Below are positions 5,620-14,268 of a stretch of 19,575 nucleotides of DNA, one piece after another. The stretch spans positions 1 through 19,575 of the forward strand of contig JACQRQ010000091.1 of NCBI GenBank assembly GCA_016206405.1. The letters are read 5' to 3'. The stretch comes from Elusimicrobiota bacterium (GTDB taxonomy: Bacteria > Elusimicrobiota > Elusimicrobia > O2-12-FULL-59-9). Position numbers and translations under genes: made by a program. A model generated the notes under the pieces. The model made no database searches. It saw only the letters and a list, made by a program, of their open reading frames with translations, and had not been told where the DNA came from. Position 1 is the first letter of the stretch, and each line of letters starts with the position of its first letter.

Positions 5620-8600
5620 CTATTGACCTATGGTGGAGACGAACTCTGCGATGATCTTGAATTCGTCTTCCGCGGCGGGCGATAGCTTGATTGGTTTGAA
5701 GTCCGGATTCAGAGACTCCAAGACAATTTTCGTGTGCCGCCACAATTCGCCGTCGAGCTCCTCTTTTTCGCTTCGATAACGCTTGACGGTATAGCTGCCG
5801 CCAGTTTCAGGATCAGCGATACCGTAACATTGCGCCAGGACGATCTTCCCTTGCCGGCTGCCTCCACGGTAGGCCGTGAAGACGCAGTAGCTCCCATCGG
5901 GTATCTTCGGTTCCATCGAGTGCCCGACGACCTTGGCGATGAACATATCCTTGGTCAATCCGCGGCCGAGATCAACTTCGAGCCAACCATCCTCTTGAAC
6001 GTCGCGTCCACTCCCGAATTTGCCCGCCGCAGCCTCTAAGGAATGGACGGGAAGAAAACGGACAAATTGCAGGGATTTCTTAACCTCTGCGATGATCCTT
6101 CGGGCCACATCGGAGAGGGCCAGCTCGGGCGGCTGCTCGGGTTCCTCGATCCACCATTCTGCGGTGGAGTACGTTACCTGCCGGTAATCGATCCCGAGAC
6201 GCTTGAAATGGCGCTTGGCGCACCAAATTTTGCGCTTTTCATTAGGAAATTGGAGGACCTTCTCATCCTCGGCCCCCTTTGTTTCGCGAACCAATTCCAA
6301 TTTCCGCCTGCCGTCCTCGTCTTCTCGAACGATGCCCCAATCGGGAACGTAATTGCCGATTAAACGAGGCATCCGTACCTTGAACTTTGGCGGGAACTTG
6401 AAAAATAAAACGATTTTGTCGTCTTCATTGAGCCGCTGCTCGACGAACTTCCGCTCAACATCGGAATCGATTTGAATCTGGTCGTAGAGCGATCTCTCGG
6501 AGCCGGGCACGAGCTCCTTCTGGGGATGGTGCCGTTCCTTTGGAAAATGTTCGTTCTTATCTCCATCGCCACGGCCGGCCAAATCATACACCACGTTGCG
6601 GGCAATGTGGTCGGCCCGGACCTCGCGGATGCTTGTGATGAATATCCCCGCGAATCCCTCCGGGTTTGAGAAGATTTCGTTTTTCCGTTCGGTGGACAAG
6701 GCCCTGAATATCTCCAGGATGGTCTTGCGCGTCAGAAACGTTTCGTGGCAGGCGCGGTCGATCAGATTGAATACGGGGAATGCCTTTTTGGATTCGATGA
6801 CGGTGCGCTCGTCCAAGCGCTGGCCGGATTCCGTGTCGAAACCGATCGGCTCTTGCTTGGTCACTTCTTTCCCATTGCCAAAAATGACCTTGGGATTCTT
6901 CGGATCGCATACAACCTCGGTGATTTTAAAGCCACGAAGCCTTTCGTCGTTCAGTTTTTTAGCGAGTTCATCTCCAAGCAGGTATTCGCTCTTGGCGTTT
7001 GTCGAATTGTCGAGCGTGTCGCTGATCGTGAGCGATAGCGTCGCTTTGCCCACGGAAACGCGCTCTAGGCGAATCTCAACATGCGTGATGACGTACTTGC
7101 CCTTGCGGACCAATATTCTCGGCGGCGGGATGCGCTCGCGGCTCATTTTGGCTACGACATCGTTGATGAGTTTGGGAACATCCAGAGCCAATTCGTAGGT
7201 CGTCTTTTGGTTGATCCTTTTCCAAAAATGATCAAACTCAGCGCTCTTGAAAAGGGCTTCGTTTCTGCGTGTCGGCTGCCGTCTGGCATCGGAGGGTTTT
7301 TGCGGAGCGACTTCGCCGGCTTCCGCGTATTCCGTTTGAAGGCCCCGGCAGAATTCATCGTAGCTTTCGTTGGCCACCACGGTCAGGACATTGACGTCCG
7401 GGTCCATGACGCGTTCGCCGTTTTGATTGACGCACAACCGCATGCCGCGCCCAATGGATTGTCTTTTCTCCCGGTCTGAGCCGGACTCCCGCAAGGTGCA
7501 TATCTGGAAGACATTGGGGTTGTCCCAACCCTCGCGGAGCGCCGAGTGCGCAAAAATGAAGGAGACCGGCTCATCAAGCGAAAGAAGCTGCTCCTTCTTG
7601 GTCATGATGAGATCAAAGGCCCTCTTGGCGGCCTCCCGCTGCTCGGCGTTGCGACCCTGTTCCTCAATGTCAATCGCTTCTTCGCCGTCCTTGGTCGTCT
7701 TTTTGGCGAAATAGGCTTCGCGGACAGTCTCCACCGAGAGCTTCCGCAGGTGGGAACAACGCAACTTGTATTTCTCGAAAGCCTCGTCAAAGAGCCGCTT
7801 GGCGACCCCTTCCTTCTCAGTGTAATGCGCCAACCGATCGACGAAGAAGAGCGAGAGGACCTTGATTCCGGCGGCGAGCAACTGTTCCTGACGCTCGACA
7901 TGCCGGCGCACCGTCTCTTCGATTTGCACCTTCCAAATCTCTTCCTTCGACGCGGTCAGCTTTCCCGTCCCGCTCAGAGAGCAGTTGAGCCCGTTCGTGA
8001 AAATTACCTTTTCTTCCTTACGATTGATCTCGTCAATCAAGAAGCCCTTGTAATGCGGGTTGCCGGTCTTCTTTTCTAAATCCGCGCCTTTGTGGAGCCG
8101 GAACTCCTTTTGAACAAATTGCCCACGGACATTGGCGAGCAAGGAAAAGTCCGCGCTCAAATCGCGGTGGATCGCCTGGAGAATGATGAGCTGGTCGGCG
8201 TTGGGGTTGAACTCCTCGGTAACGCCAAAAACCTCGATTCGCTTGACGAGATTCTTCTTGAAGGCTGCAATGGGAGTCAGGCGATGGAGAAGATTGTCGA
8301 ATTTAATCTTCGTCTCGCCGTTCTCCTGGACTCTGTATCCGGGCGTGGCGCTGTACTTGATCGCCAGCAGCGGATGCAGCGTCCGGAGCGCTTGCAGAGA
8401 AAGGTCGGAAGCGTAGTTTTGCGATTCATCCAGAATCAGGATCGGCCTGGTTTCCTGTATGTACTGGCAGGGGATTCGCTCGCCGGGGAGTTTCTCAGTC
8501 CGTTTGTAAATGTTGTTGCCGGCCTTGTTGAAGGCCTGCATGGTCATCACCACGACTTCCAAAAACTGCGACGTGGCAAAATCCCGGAGCTTGCTTATCT

Positions 8601-9108
8601 CGGAGCTGTCGTAGTCAATGACTCGCAGGATTTCGTTGCTGTAGAGGCCTTGAAAGTGCTCCCGCGTCATCTCGATGGATTTGAGGACTCCCTTGTAGAT
8701 GGCGACGCTCGGGACAACGATGATGAACTTCCGGAAGCCGTAGAGCTGCTTAAGTTCGTGAATCGTGCGGAGATAGGTGTAGGTCTTGCCGGTCCCGGTC
8801 TCCATCTCGACCGTAAAGACGGGATAGCGCCAGCCTTCGTCTCCCACGCCTTCAAGCACCAGCCCATCGTCGAAATCCAGCGATGCGGCCTCAGGCAGCC
8901 CGCCAGCGGCCTGGATGCGGCGCAGGTTCGTCCCGAGGATCTCCTCATCTATCTGCTCATCGGCCGGCAGATTTGGAATTACCTCGGCGGACAAGACAAA
9001 CTGGGAATGTCCGCGAGGGAGTTTATCGAAAAGCCCGATCACGCTGTCAACGGCGGTGATTTGGTGTTCCTGGTTGTGGTCGAAGCGGAGCTTGATCGGG
9101 CCTTTCAT
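5620..9108 (-). CDS. res: Type III restriction endonuclease subunit Res with a C-terminal LexA/S24 peptidase domain
   Basis: This is a 1162-residue protein. The N-terminal superfamily 2 helicase shows Walker A METGTGKT (102-109), motif II DESQ (227-230), SATP (253-256), and later REGWDNPNVFQI and QSIGRGMRL motifs. A PD-(D/E)xK nuclease follows: PD at 922-923 and ETK at 942-944, as in type III Res subunits. Unusually, about 150 residues follow with a full S24/LexA-like domain: SLEAAAGKFG (possible Ala1028-Gly1029 cleavage bond), GHSMEP (Ser1064) and YTVKRY (Lys1109). Res moves along DNA using ATP and cuts when bound to Mod at unmethylated sites. It starts 3 bp after the mod stop, with no strong ribosome binding site, so it is probably coupled. 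Function depends on the frameshifted Mod. The helicase-nuclease call is firm; self-cleavage is inferred. Confidence 0.92.
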   Translation of the reverse strand: MKGPIKLRFDHNQEHQITAVDSVIGLFDKLPRGHSQFVLSAEVIPNLPADEQIDEEILGTNLRRIQAAGGLPEAASLDFDDGLVLEGVGDEGWRYPVFTVEMETGTGKTYTYLRTIHELKQLYGFRKFIIVVPSVAIYKGVLKSIEMTREHFQGLYSNEILRVIDYDSSEISKLRDFATSQFLEVVVMTMQAFNKAGNNIYKRTEKLPGERIPCQYIQETRPILILDESQNYASDLSLQALRTLHPLLAIKYSATPGYRVQENGETKIKFDNLLHRLTPIAAFKKNLVKRIEVFGVTEEFNPNADQLIILQAIHRDLSADFSLLANVRGQFVQKEFRLHKGADLEKKTGNPHYKGFLIDEINRKEEKVIFTNGLNCSLSGTGKLTASKEEIWKVQIEETVRRHVERQEQLLAAGIKVLSLFFVDRLAHYTEKEGVAKRLFDEAFEKYKLRCSHLRKLSVETVREAYFAKKTTKDGEEAIDIEEQGRNAEQREAAKRAFDLIMTKKEQLLSLDEPVSFIFAHSALREGWDNPNVFQICTLRESGSDREKRQSIGRGMRLCVNQNGERVMDPDVNVLTVVANESYDEFCRGLQTEYAEAGEVAPQKPSDARRQPTRRNEALFKSAEFDHFWKRINQKTTYELALDVPKLINDVVAKMSRERIPPPRILVRKGKYVITHVEIRLERVSVGKATLSLTISDTLDNSTNAKSEYLLGDELAKKLNDERLRGFKITEVVCDPKNPKVIFGNGKEVTKQEPIGFDTESGQRLDERTVIESKKAFPVFNLIDRACHETFLTRKTILEIFRALSTERKNEIFSNPEGFAGIFITSIREVRADHIARNVVYDLAGRGDGDKNEHFPKERHHPQKELVPGSERSLYDQIQIDSDVERKFVEQRLNEDDKIVLFFKFPPKFKVRMPRLIGNYVPDWGIVREDEDGRRKLELVRETKGAEDEKVLQFPNEKRKIWCAKRHFKRLGIDYRQVTYSTAEWWIEEPEQPPELALSDVARRIIAEVKKSLQFVRFLPVHSLEAAAGKFGSGRDVQEDGWLEVDLGRGLTKDMFIAKVVGHSMEPKIPDGSYCVFTAYRGGSRQGKIVLAQCYGIADPETGGSYTVKRYRSEKEELDGELWRHTKIVLESLNPDFKPIKLSPAAEDEFKIIAEFVSTIGQ

Positions 9109-9111
9109 GGT

Positions 9112-11051
9112 TTAGATGGTCTTCAGCAGGCCCCTGTCCGAGAGGCGAAGTTTCTGTTCGTCCGTTAGGGCGCTGTCTAGGCAGATGAGCGTGTCTGACT
9201 CGCCAAGGGTGATAGCGCTCAGAGATTCTTCGTAGAGCTTGTCGTCCAAGCAGATGAGGAGTCGTCGTTCATTGCTCTCGATGATGAGGACGTCATTCTT
9301 CTTGACGGCAGCATCCTTGCGGATGGGAGTCGTAAGCATGACGCCCTCGTGTAGCAGTATCTCGGTGAGGAGGTCGCGCTTCTTCCAGTTGTCGCGGAGA
9401 GGGTCTTTGTGGCCGTCGAAGAGATTCTCTAGCTCTTTAACATCGCTTCCAGAATAATCCTGCCAAATACAAAAGTTGGATTGTGCCAGTCGAAAGACGC
9501 AGAAACCAACGTTTTTGTTTTTCTTGGCTGTATTCTTTGAGAGCATTTTGATCACTCGGCGTATTCGCTCTTTGCCGATCTCAGCAATAGTTTTAAATCC
9601 ACTTTTGAAGGCGGTACTTTTTGAATTACATGGTTCAGGCAGTTGGACCAGAATAAACTTGCGATTGCCACTGTCCTCTTGATTCAAATCGAGAACGGCG
9701 TGCGCAAGGGTTCCAGAACCGGCGAAAAAATCCAAGATTATTCCGTCCTTATTGGCTGCAAATTCGACGATTTTTCTTAGGACCAATTCATCTTTTGGAT
9801 TCTCGAAGGAATCTCCGTCCAGAATTTGCCGAAGCCGTTTGGTTGCCGCACGGCCATCTCGATAGAAAACGCTGTATGGGACCTCGTCTTCCCGTTCAGT
9901 TAGATAAGACTTAATGCAGGGAACGGAAGTTTCATCATCACCAAAATGCACGCGATCTTCGTCAATCCATTGTTGCATCTTATTTGGATCGCTGGTCATC
10001 CATCCGCGAGAGGGTATTCGCACGGGTTTTTTTGTTTTGGGATGGCGAACTTCGTAGGTTGGGCCACCTCCGCCGGGCCAAGATATATTATCAGGGAAAT
10101 AAATTCCCCGCGCGTCAACGCAAGAGTAATGCCGATGGGATTTTGCCGGGTGTGTGTCTGGAAGTCCAGCGAACCACTCCTTAAGCCCGACTTCAACTAA
10201 TTTATGGGCATCACCATGTTTGTTCCGCAGCCTTCGGTATGCAGCATAAATATCGTGCAGCCCTTCCTTGTGTTGCCTCCAAATGATCCCTTTCTTTTTT
10301 AGATACTCAGCGTTCTTTGCGTAGGCGATGATGTATTCATGTGAGATAGAGACATATTTCGAGTCATTCTTCCGTCCTGCTGCCCACACCATATCTGCAA
10401 TGAAATTCTCCTCGCCGAACAATTCGCCACAAAGCATGCGCAAATTGGGGTGTTCTGTTTCGTCGATTGAAATAAAGATTACCCCATCGTCCCGCAAAAG
10501 CTGCCGTGCGATAAAAAGTCGGGGATACATCATTGAGAGCCAGGTCGAGTGGAATCTCCCACTCGTTTCGACGTTCGTCGTGAGAAGTCCGCCTTCGGCA
10601 TCTTTCTGACCAGTCAATTTGAGATAGGTTTCAAGCGGCGCAGTGAAATTATCGGGATAGATGAAGTCGTTGCCGGTATTGTATGGCGGGTCGATATAGA
10701 TCATCTTGACTTGGCCGGCATAGCTCTTTTGCAATAGCTTCAGGACTTCCAGGTTCTCGCCTTCGATGAAGATGTTCTCGGTTTCTTCCTCGTTCACGCC
10801 CTCGCCCTTGACCGGAACGAGCGTCCCGGTGCTGGGCGCAAACGCGATCTGCCGCGCTTTCCGCTTGCCGGGCCAATTGAGCCCGAAATGCTCCGCGTTC
10901 TCACCTTCCTCCTCGAGTTGCTGTCCCAAGGCGGCCCGCAATGTCTCCAATTGATTTTCCCGTCTGTGAAGGCCTCGGGCACCACCTTCTTCAGTTCATC
11001 GAGCCTTTCCTGGTCCAAGGTAAAATTCGGTTTTAATCTCACATGCGGCAT
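9112..11051 (-). CDS. mod: Type III DNA adenine methyltransferase Mod, disrupted by a -1 frameshift near codon 35
   Basis: The true N-terminus starts at ATG 11049-11051 with GGAGGA six bases upstream and reads MPHVRLKPNFTLDQERLDEL… to GKINW. After W35 (bases 10949-10947) the protein continues in another frame as ETLRAALGQQLEEEGENAEH…; one G is missing at 10947/10948. Restored length would be about 646 residues. Downstream motifs are those of a beta-class N6-adenine methyltransferase: IYIDPPYNTG (DPPY near restored residue 122) and ILDFFAGSGT (near 445). Between them lies the target recognition region, visibly more AT-rich than the operon. A TTG at 10948-10950 could start a version lacking 35 residues. 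Mod methylates the recognition site and specifies it for Res. The frameshift may be real inactivation or a sequencing error. Confidence 0.88.
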
Positions 11052-11067
11052 AAAAATCCTCCAGTAA

Positions 11068-13830
11068 CTATCCCTCAGCCTTGCTGAATCGGCATATCCT
11101 GCCGTAATCGCAGGCCGAGCATTTTTTCTCTTCCGGCTGGGGGTCGAACTGCCCTTTCCTGATGCCGTCGACGGCCTTGCGCAACCGCGCCACGGCCTCC
11201 TGCGTCCGGTGATCGGAAACATCTACCGACTGGCGCGAGCCGTTGTTTAGGTTGTGCAGGTAACCGGCCGCCACGGTCAGGCCTTCGCCCCGCCCGGCCG
11301 CGGCATAGACGGCAACCTGCTGCTCGTAGCGTTCCGAACGCTCGGGGTCTTCGGTGGATTTGTAGTCCACGATAGCCAGCCGGCCGGGCAGCCCTTGTTC
11401 GTGATCCAAGATGACGTCCGCTTTGCCGGTGATGATGGCGTCCGGAAGATGAATCTCAAAGGGACGCTCAATCGCCCAAACGCGCTTTAAGTCCTCGGAA
11501 TGTTTGTCCAAATAGCGTCCCAGCACCTTGCTAGCCGCCTTGACCATTCGCTCAAAGGTCGGGTTATCGGCGAATGGGAGATAGAACTTGTCCGCGACGA
11601 TCTTCTCCGCTTCCCGTCTGGAGGGGACCTTGCCCGTCGCGCGGACGATTTCTGCGACGTGCCTGAGGATATGGTGAATCGCTTTTCCGTAACCGAGTTC
11701 GATAACCAGTTTCTGCTGGAAATCAAGTGATGACGCCAAGCGGTATCGATGGCCGCAGTCCTCGTAGCTGGCGATATCGGTAAACCCCATCTCCAATAAC
11801 GGAAGTTTTTCGTCGTTGGCGTTTTGGGAAATCTCAGGCAAGGGCAGGGACGCGCAGCGCTTCAGCCCTCCATTCGCCTTCGCGGCCTGGATCAGATACG
11901 GCGACGGCTTGAAACTGTTTTTCTTTTTCTCGAAGTGCGACAGGTAGAGCGCATCTCTCGCGCGCGTCATGGCGACGTAGAAGAGGCGGCGTTCCTCCGC
12001 GTCGCCGCCTTCGTATCGCTTGCGCTTTTCCTTTGGGAAGACAGCTTCGGGAAGAAGCCAATCCTTCTCATCGCCAGCCTTGCCGGAAGGAAATCGGCGA
12101 TCCGTCAATGCGGGAAGAAAAACAATCGGCCACTCGAGCCCCTTGGCTTGGTGCACCGTGATGATGCTTACGGCGTCCGATGTGAAGATCGGCTCCCCGT
12201 CAAAATCCTCATAGGCGTCCCGGGCGTAATAGAGGAGATACTTGTGCAGCCGTTTGTAGTATTCGGGCCCCCGATCCCGCCCGCCGCGGAACACCCGTTG
12301 ACCTTCCTCTTCCACGTAACGCCCGCGGCGCGTCACGTGCTCGAAATCCGCGAGGATACGCGAGAACCTGGCAAAAGCTCCAAATTTTGCCGCTTGGCGA
12401 GGGATGCTCAAATCGAATTCATGCGCTCCCAACCGGAATAGGAGGTCGTAGAAGTCGCCGACTAGATTTACAGGCTTCTTCCCATGGAGGCGATTCAATT
12501 TCCAGTCTTCCAAATACTCTCGGAAATTCTTGACGGCCGCTCCCTTGAGCCGGAACAATCTGGAGATGTCGGCCACCACATGCGCGATATCCGTCGCCCG
12601 CTTTGGGGCATATTGTTCATCGCGCCATTCACCCTCGATCAGCCAAGCGTATATTTCTCCGAAAAGATTGATCTCCGGCTGCAGGAATAGCCCGGTTCTG
12701 CCGGCGCACTGGTATGGAATTTCGGCTTCCTCAAGCGCTTCGATAAGCGGCGGGGACGACGTCCTGACCGAACGATAGAGGACCGCGATGTCGCCGCACG
12801 ACACCCCCTTCGTGCTCAACCGCGCAATCGTTTCCGCGATCTTCTTCGCCTCGGCAGCGTCCGTGTCCGAGCACCAGGGGATCACCTCATGTGTCCCGCC
12901 GGGCCGCTTCTCCCGCATGGCTTTTTCGAAGCGATGGGGGATCGTCTTGGCGAAATCGTTGGCGGTGCGGATAATCTCAGGGCGGCTGCGCCTGTTGACG
13001 TCGAGCGCGATCTTCTTCGACCCTTTCCAGCGTGTCTTGAAGTTGATGATATTGGAAAGCTCCGACCCCCTCCACTGGTAAATCGCCTGATCATCGTCAC
13101 CCACGACGCAGAGCTGTACGGGGTCTTTCGCCAGCAGTTCTATCAATCGTTCTTGGGCGGGGTTGATATCTTGATATTCGTCAACGATGAGATGCCTCAG
13201 GGGACCATGGACCCGTTCGTAGGTGGCCGGGTTCTTCAGCTCCTTGACCGCCTGCGCTATGATGAGACCGAAGCTCAGGAAATGATATCTCTCCAGGGTG
13301 CTCACGTAGACTTCGTAGCATTCCCCCAAGGGTGTCCCAGCCAAATGCCGAGCGTCCAGCAGCTCGTTGGAGATTACGTCGGCCGAATGGAGAAAATCCT
13401 TGATCGCGTTCCGACGTTTCAGCTTCTGAAGGCCGATGTCGTAGAAGGCTCGGCTGAGCAACCCGGAATGTCTGTGCTCGTCAAGCACGTCGTAGTTGCC
13501 GAATTTGGGAACATAGTCCTGTAGGAGCCTGAAACAGTAGCCGTGGATCGTGCCGACGAACATCGGTCCCAGCCGGCCCAAGAACTCGTGCCCTTTCTTC
13601 GCCTCCACGCAGGAATAGATGCGCTCCTTGAGTTCCGCGGCGGCCTTCTCGGTAAAGGTGAAAGCGATAATGGACTCCGGAGGATTGCCCTCATTGATGA
13701 GCTCTGCCACTCGCCGCGAAATTGATTCCGTCTTTCCCGAGCCGGCGCAGGCGATGACTTGCAAATGCCCGCCGCGGTACGCGATGACTTCCTTTTGGGC
13801 CTCAGATAGCTCTTGTTCTGCGATGGGCAT
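11068..13830 (-). CDS. UvrD-like superfamily 1 helicase fused to a RecB/AddB-type iron-sulfur nuclease
   Basis: The protein is 920 residues. Helicase motifs in order: ACAGSGKT (28-34), TIHGYCFRLL (about 94-103), VDEYQD (216-221), GDDDQAIYQWRGS (244-256), ITVHQAKGLEWPIVFLPAL and FYVAMTRARDALYLSH. The C-terminus is a PD-(D/E)xK nuclease: GKAIHHIL (His near 719), ITGKADVILD (Asp805) and IVDYKS (Asp822, Lys824). Four cysteines, C692 (YEDCGHRY) and C904, C907, C913 (CSACDYGRIC), match the split 4Fe-4S ligand pattern of AddB and related nucleases. It should unwind and degrade DNA ends. It starts 3 bp after the HTH gene stop and ends 16 bp before the mod start, so it belongs to the restriction-modification operon. 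It is distinct in position from a normal recBCD/addAB locus. Partner and trigger are not visible. Confidence 0.9.
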   Translation of the reverse strand: MPIAEQELSEAQKEVIAYRGGHLQVIACAGSGKTESISRRVAELINEGNPPESIIAFTFTEKAAAELKERIYSCVEAKKGHEFLGRLGPMFVGTIHGYCFRLLQDYVPKFGNYDVLDEHRHSGLLSRAFYDIGLQKLKRRNAIKDFLHSADVISNELLDARHLAGTPLGECYEVYVSTLERYHFLSFGLIIAQAVKELKNPATYERVHGPLRHLIVDEYQDINPAQERLIELLAKDPVQLCVVGDDDQAIYQWRGSELSNIINFKTRWKGSKKIALDVNRRSRPEIIRTANDFAKTIPHRFEKAMREKRPGGTHEVIPWCSDTDAAEAKKIAETIARLSTKGVSCGDIAVLYRSVRTSSPPLIEALEEAEIPYQCAGRTGLFLQPEINLFGEIYAWLIEGEWRDEQYAPKRATDIAHVVADISRLFRLKGAAVKNFREYLEDWKLNRLHGKKPVNLVGDFYDLLFRLGAHEFDLSIPRQAAKFGAFARFSRILADFEHVTRRGRYVEEEGQRVFRGGRDRGPEYYKRLHKYLLYYARDAYEDFDGEPIFTSDAVSIITVHQAKGLEWPIVFLPALTDRRFPSGKAGDEKDWLLPEAVFPKEKRKRYEGGDAEERRLFYVAMTRARDALYLSHFEKKKNSFKPSPYLIQAAKANGGLKRCASLPLPEISQNANDEKLPLLEMGFTDIASYEDCGHRYRLASSLDFQQKLVIELGYGKAIHHILRHVAEIVRATGKVPSRREAEKIVADKFYLPFADNPTFERMVKAASKVLGRYLDKHSEDLKRVWAIERPFEIHLPDAIITGKADVILDHEQGLPGRLAIVDYKSTEDPERSERYEQQVAVYAAAGRGEGLTVAAGYLHNLNNGSRQSVDVSDHRTQEAVARLRKAVDGIRKGQFDPQPEEKKCSACDYGRICRFSKAEG

Positions 13831-13833
13831 TGT

Positions 13834-14088
13834 CTATCCGTTTGCTGGCGACGGCCTCCGGTGATTCGTTGGCTTTGACCTCGGGGAGGAAAGCGGGGCT
13901 CTTTCATACTTCAAGCCCTTCGCTTTGACGCGGTTCACTTCCTTGCGGAGGAAGAACCAGGCCTCGTGCCCACCTAGTTTTCCCCACGGCTTGACCTTGC
14001 CCTGCGCTATCCACGAATACAGCGTGGGGCGTGTGATGTTCAGCAGACGGCAGGCTTCTTGAGTGCTGACGATGTCTTTTGGCCGCAT
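13834..14088 (-). CDS. Small excisionase/MerR-like helix-turn-helix protein
   Basis: This is an 84-residue protein whose residues 7-55 fit the HTH_17/excisionase fold: VSTQEACRLLNITRPTLYSW, then IAQGKVKPWGKLGG…AWFFLRKEV with the basic wing. The remaining 30 residues are basic, Ser/Pro-rich and probably disordered. It is the first gene of the minus-strand operon; its stop is 3 bp from the helicase-nuclease start. By position it may be the controller of the restriction operon, like C proteins in other systems, although those are XRE-type. A recombination-directionality role is possible but no integrase is present. The ATG at 14086-14088 has no strong Shine-Dalgarno in the visible leader. Confidence 0.75.
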   Translation of the reverse strand: MRPKDIVSTQEACRLLNITRPTLYSWIAQGKVKPWGKLGGHEAWFFLRKEVNRVKAKGLKYERAPLSSPRSKPTNHRRPSPANG

Positions 14089-14268
14089 GATGGATTATTG
14101 AACCAAATTTGACAGGTCGGTAAAACAGAGAAGCCTCCGCTTGAGCCGGACCGGGATTTTGGGTAGGACTTTTGGCGGGGTTGGGCTGGGCCCTAAGGCC
14201 CATGCCGAATTCCTAGGGGGGGTTAAACTTAAAGTGGGGACATGGGAGCCCCATTATAAGGACTTTAT
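14089..14268. promoter_or_regulatory. Divergent intergenic region between the defence operon and the HAD-GT20 gene
   Basis: On the minus strand, an AATAAT-like -10 lies close to the HTH gene, with TTTACC about 19 bp upstream as a weak -35. The palindrome CAAATTTG (14104-14111) falls inside that spacer and could be an operator. A 6-bp stem with a four-base loop, TGGGCC-CTAA-GGCCCA, spans 14187-14202 and has no T-run. Next to the plus-strand gene, TGGGG (14235-14239) and CCCCA can pair shortly before the ribosome binding site AAGGA. No clear promoter for the plus-strand gene was found. This region marks the right edge of the island. Confidence 0.35.

Noticed and set aside
8092..9168. Plus-strand open frame of 358 codons
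   Set aside because: It is antisense to the helicase part of res and has no family features.
10940..10960. Phase-variable repeat tract in mod
   Set aside because: Only a GG pair is present at the break; there is no simple-sequence repeat of the kind that drives mod phase variation.
14187..14202. TGGGCC-CTAA-GGCCCA hairpin as a terminator
   Set aside because: The stem is only 6 bp and no T-run follows on either strand.
14253..14258. TATAAG before the HAD-GT20 gene as a -10 box
   Set aside because: It overlaps the ribosome binding site region and would start the transcript inside or after it; no good -35 box is present.
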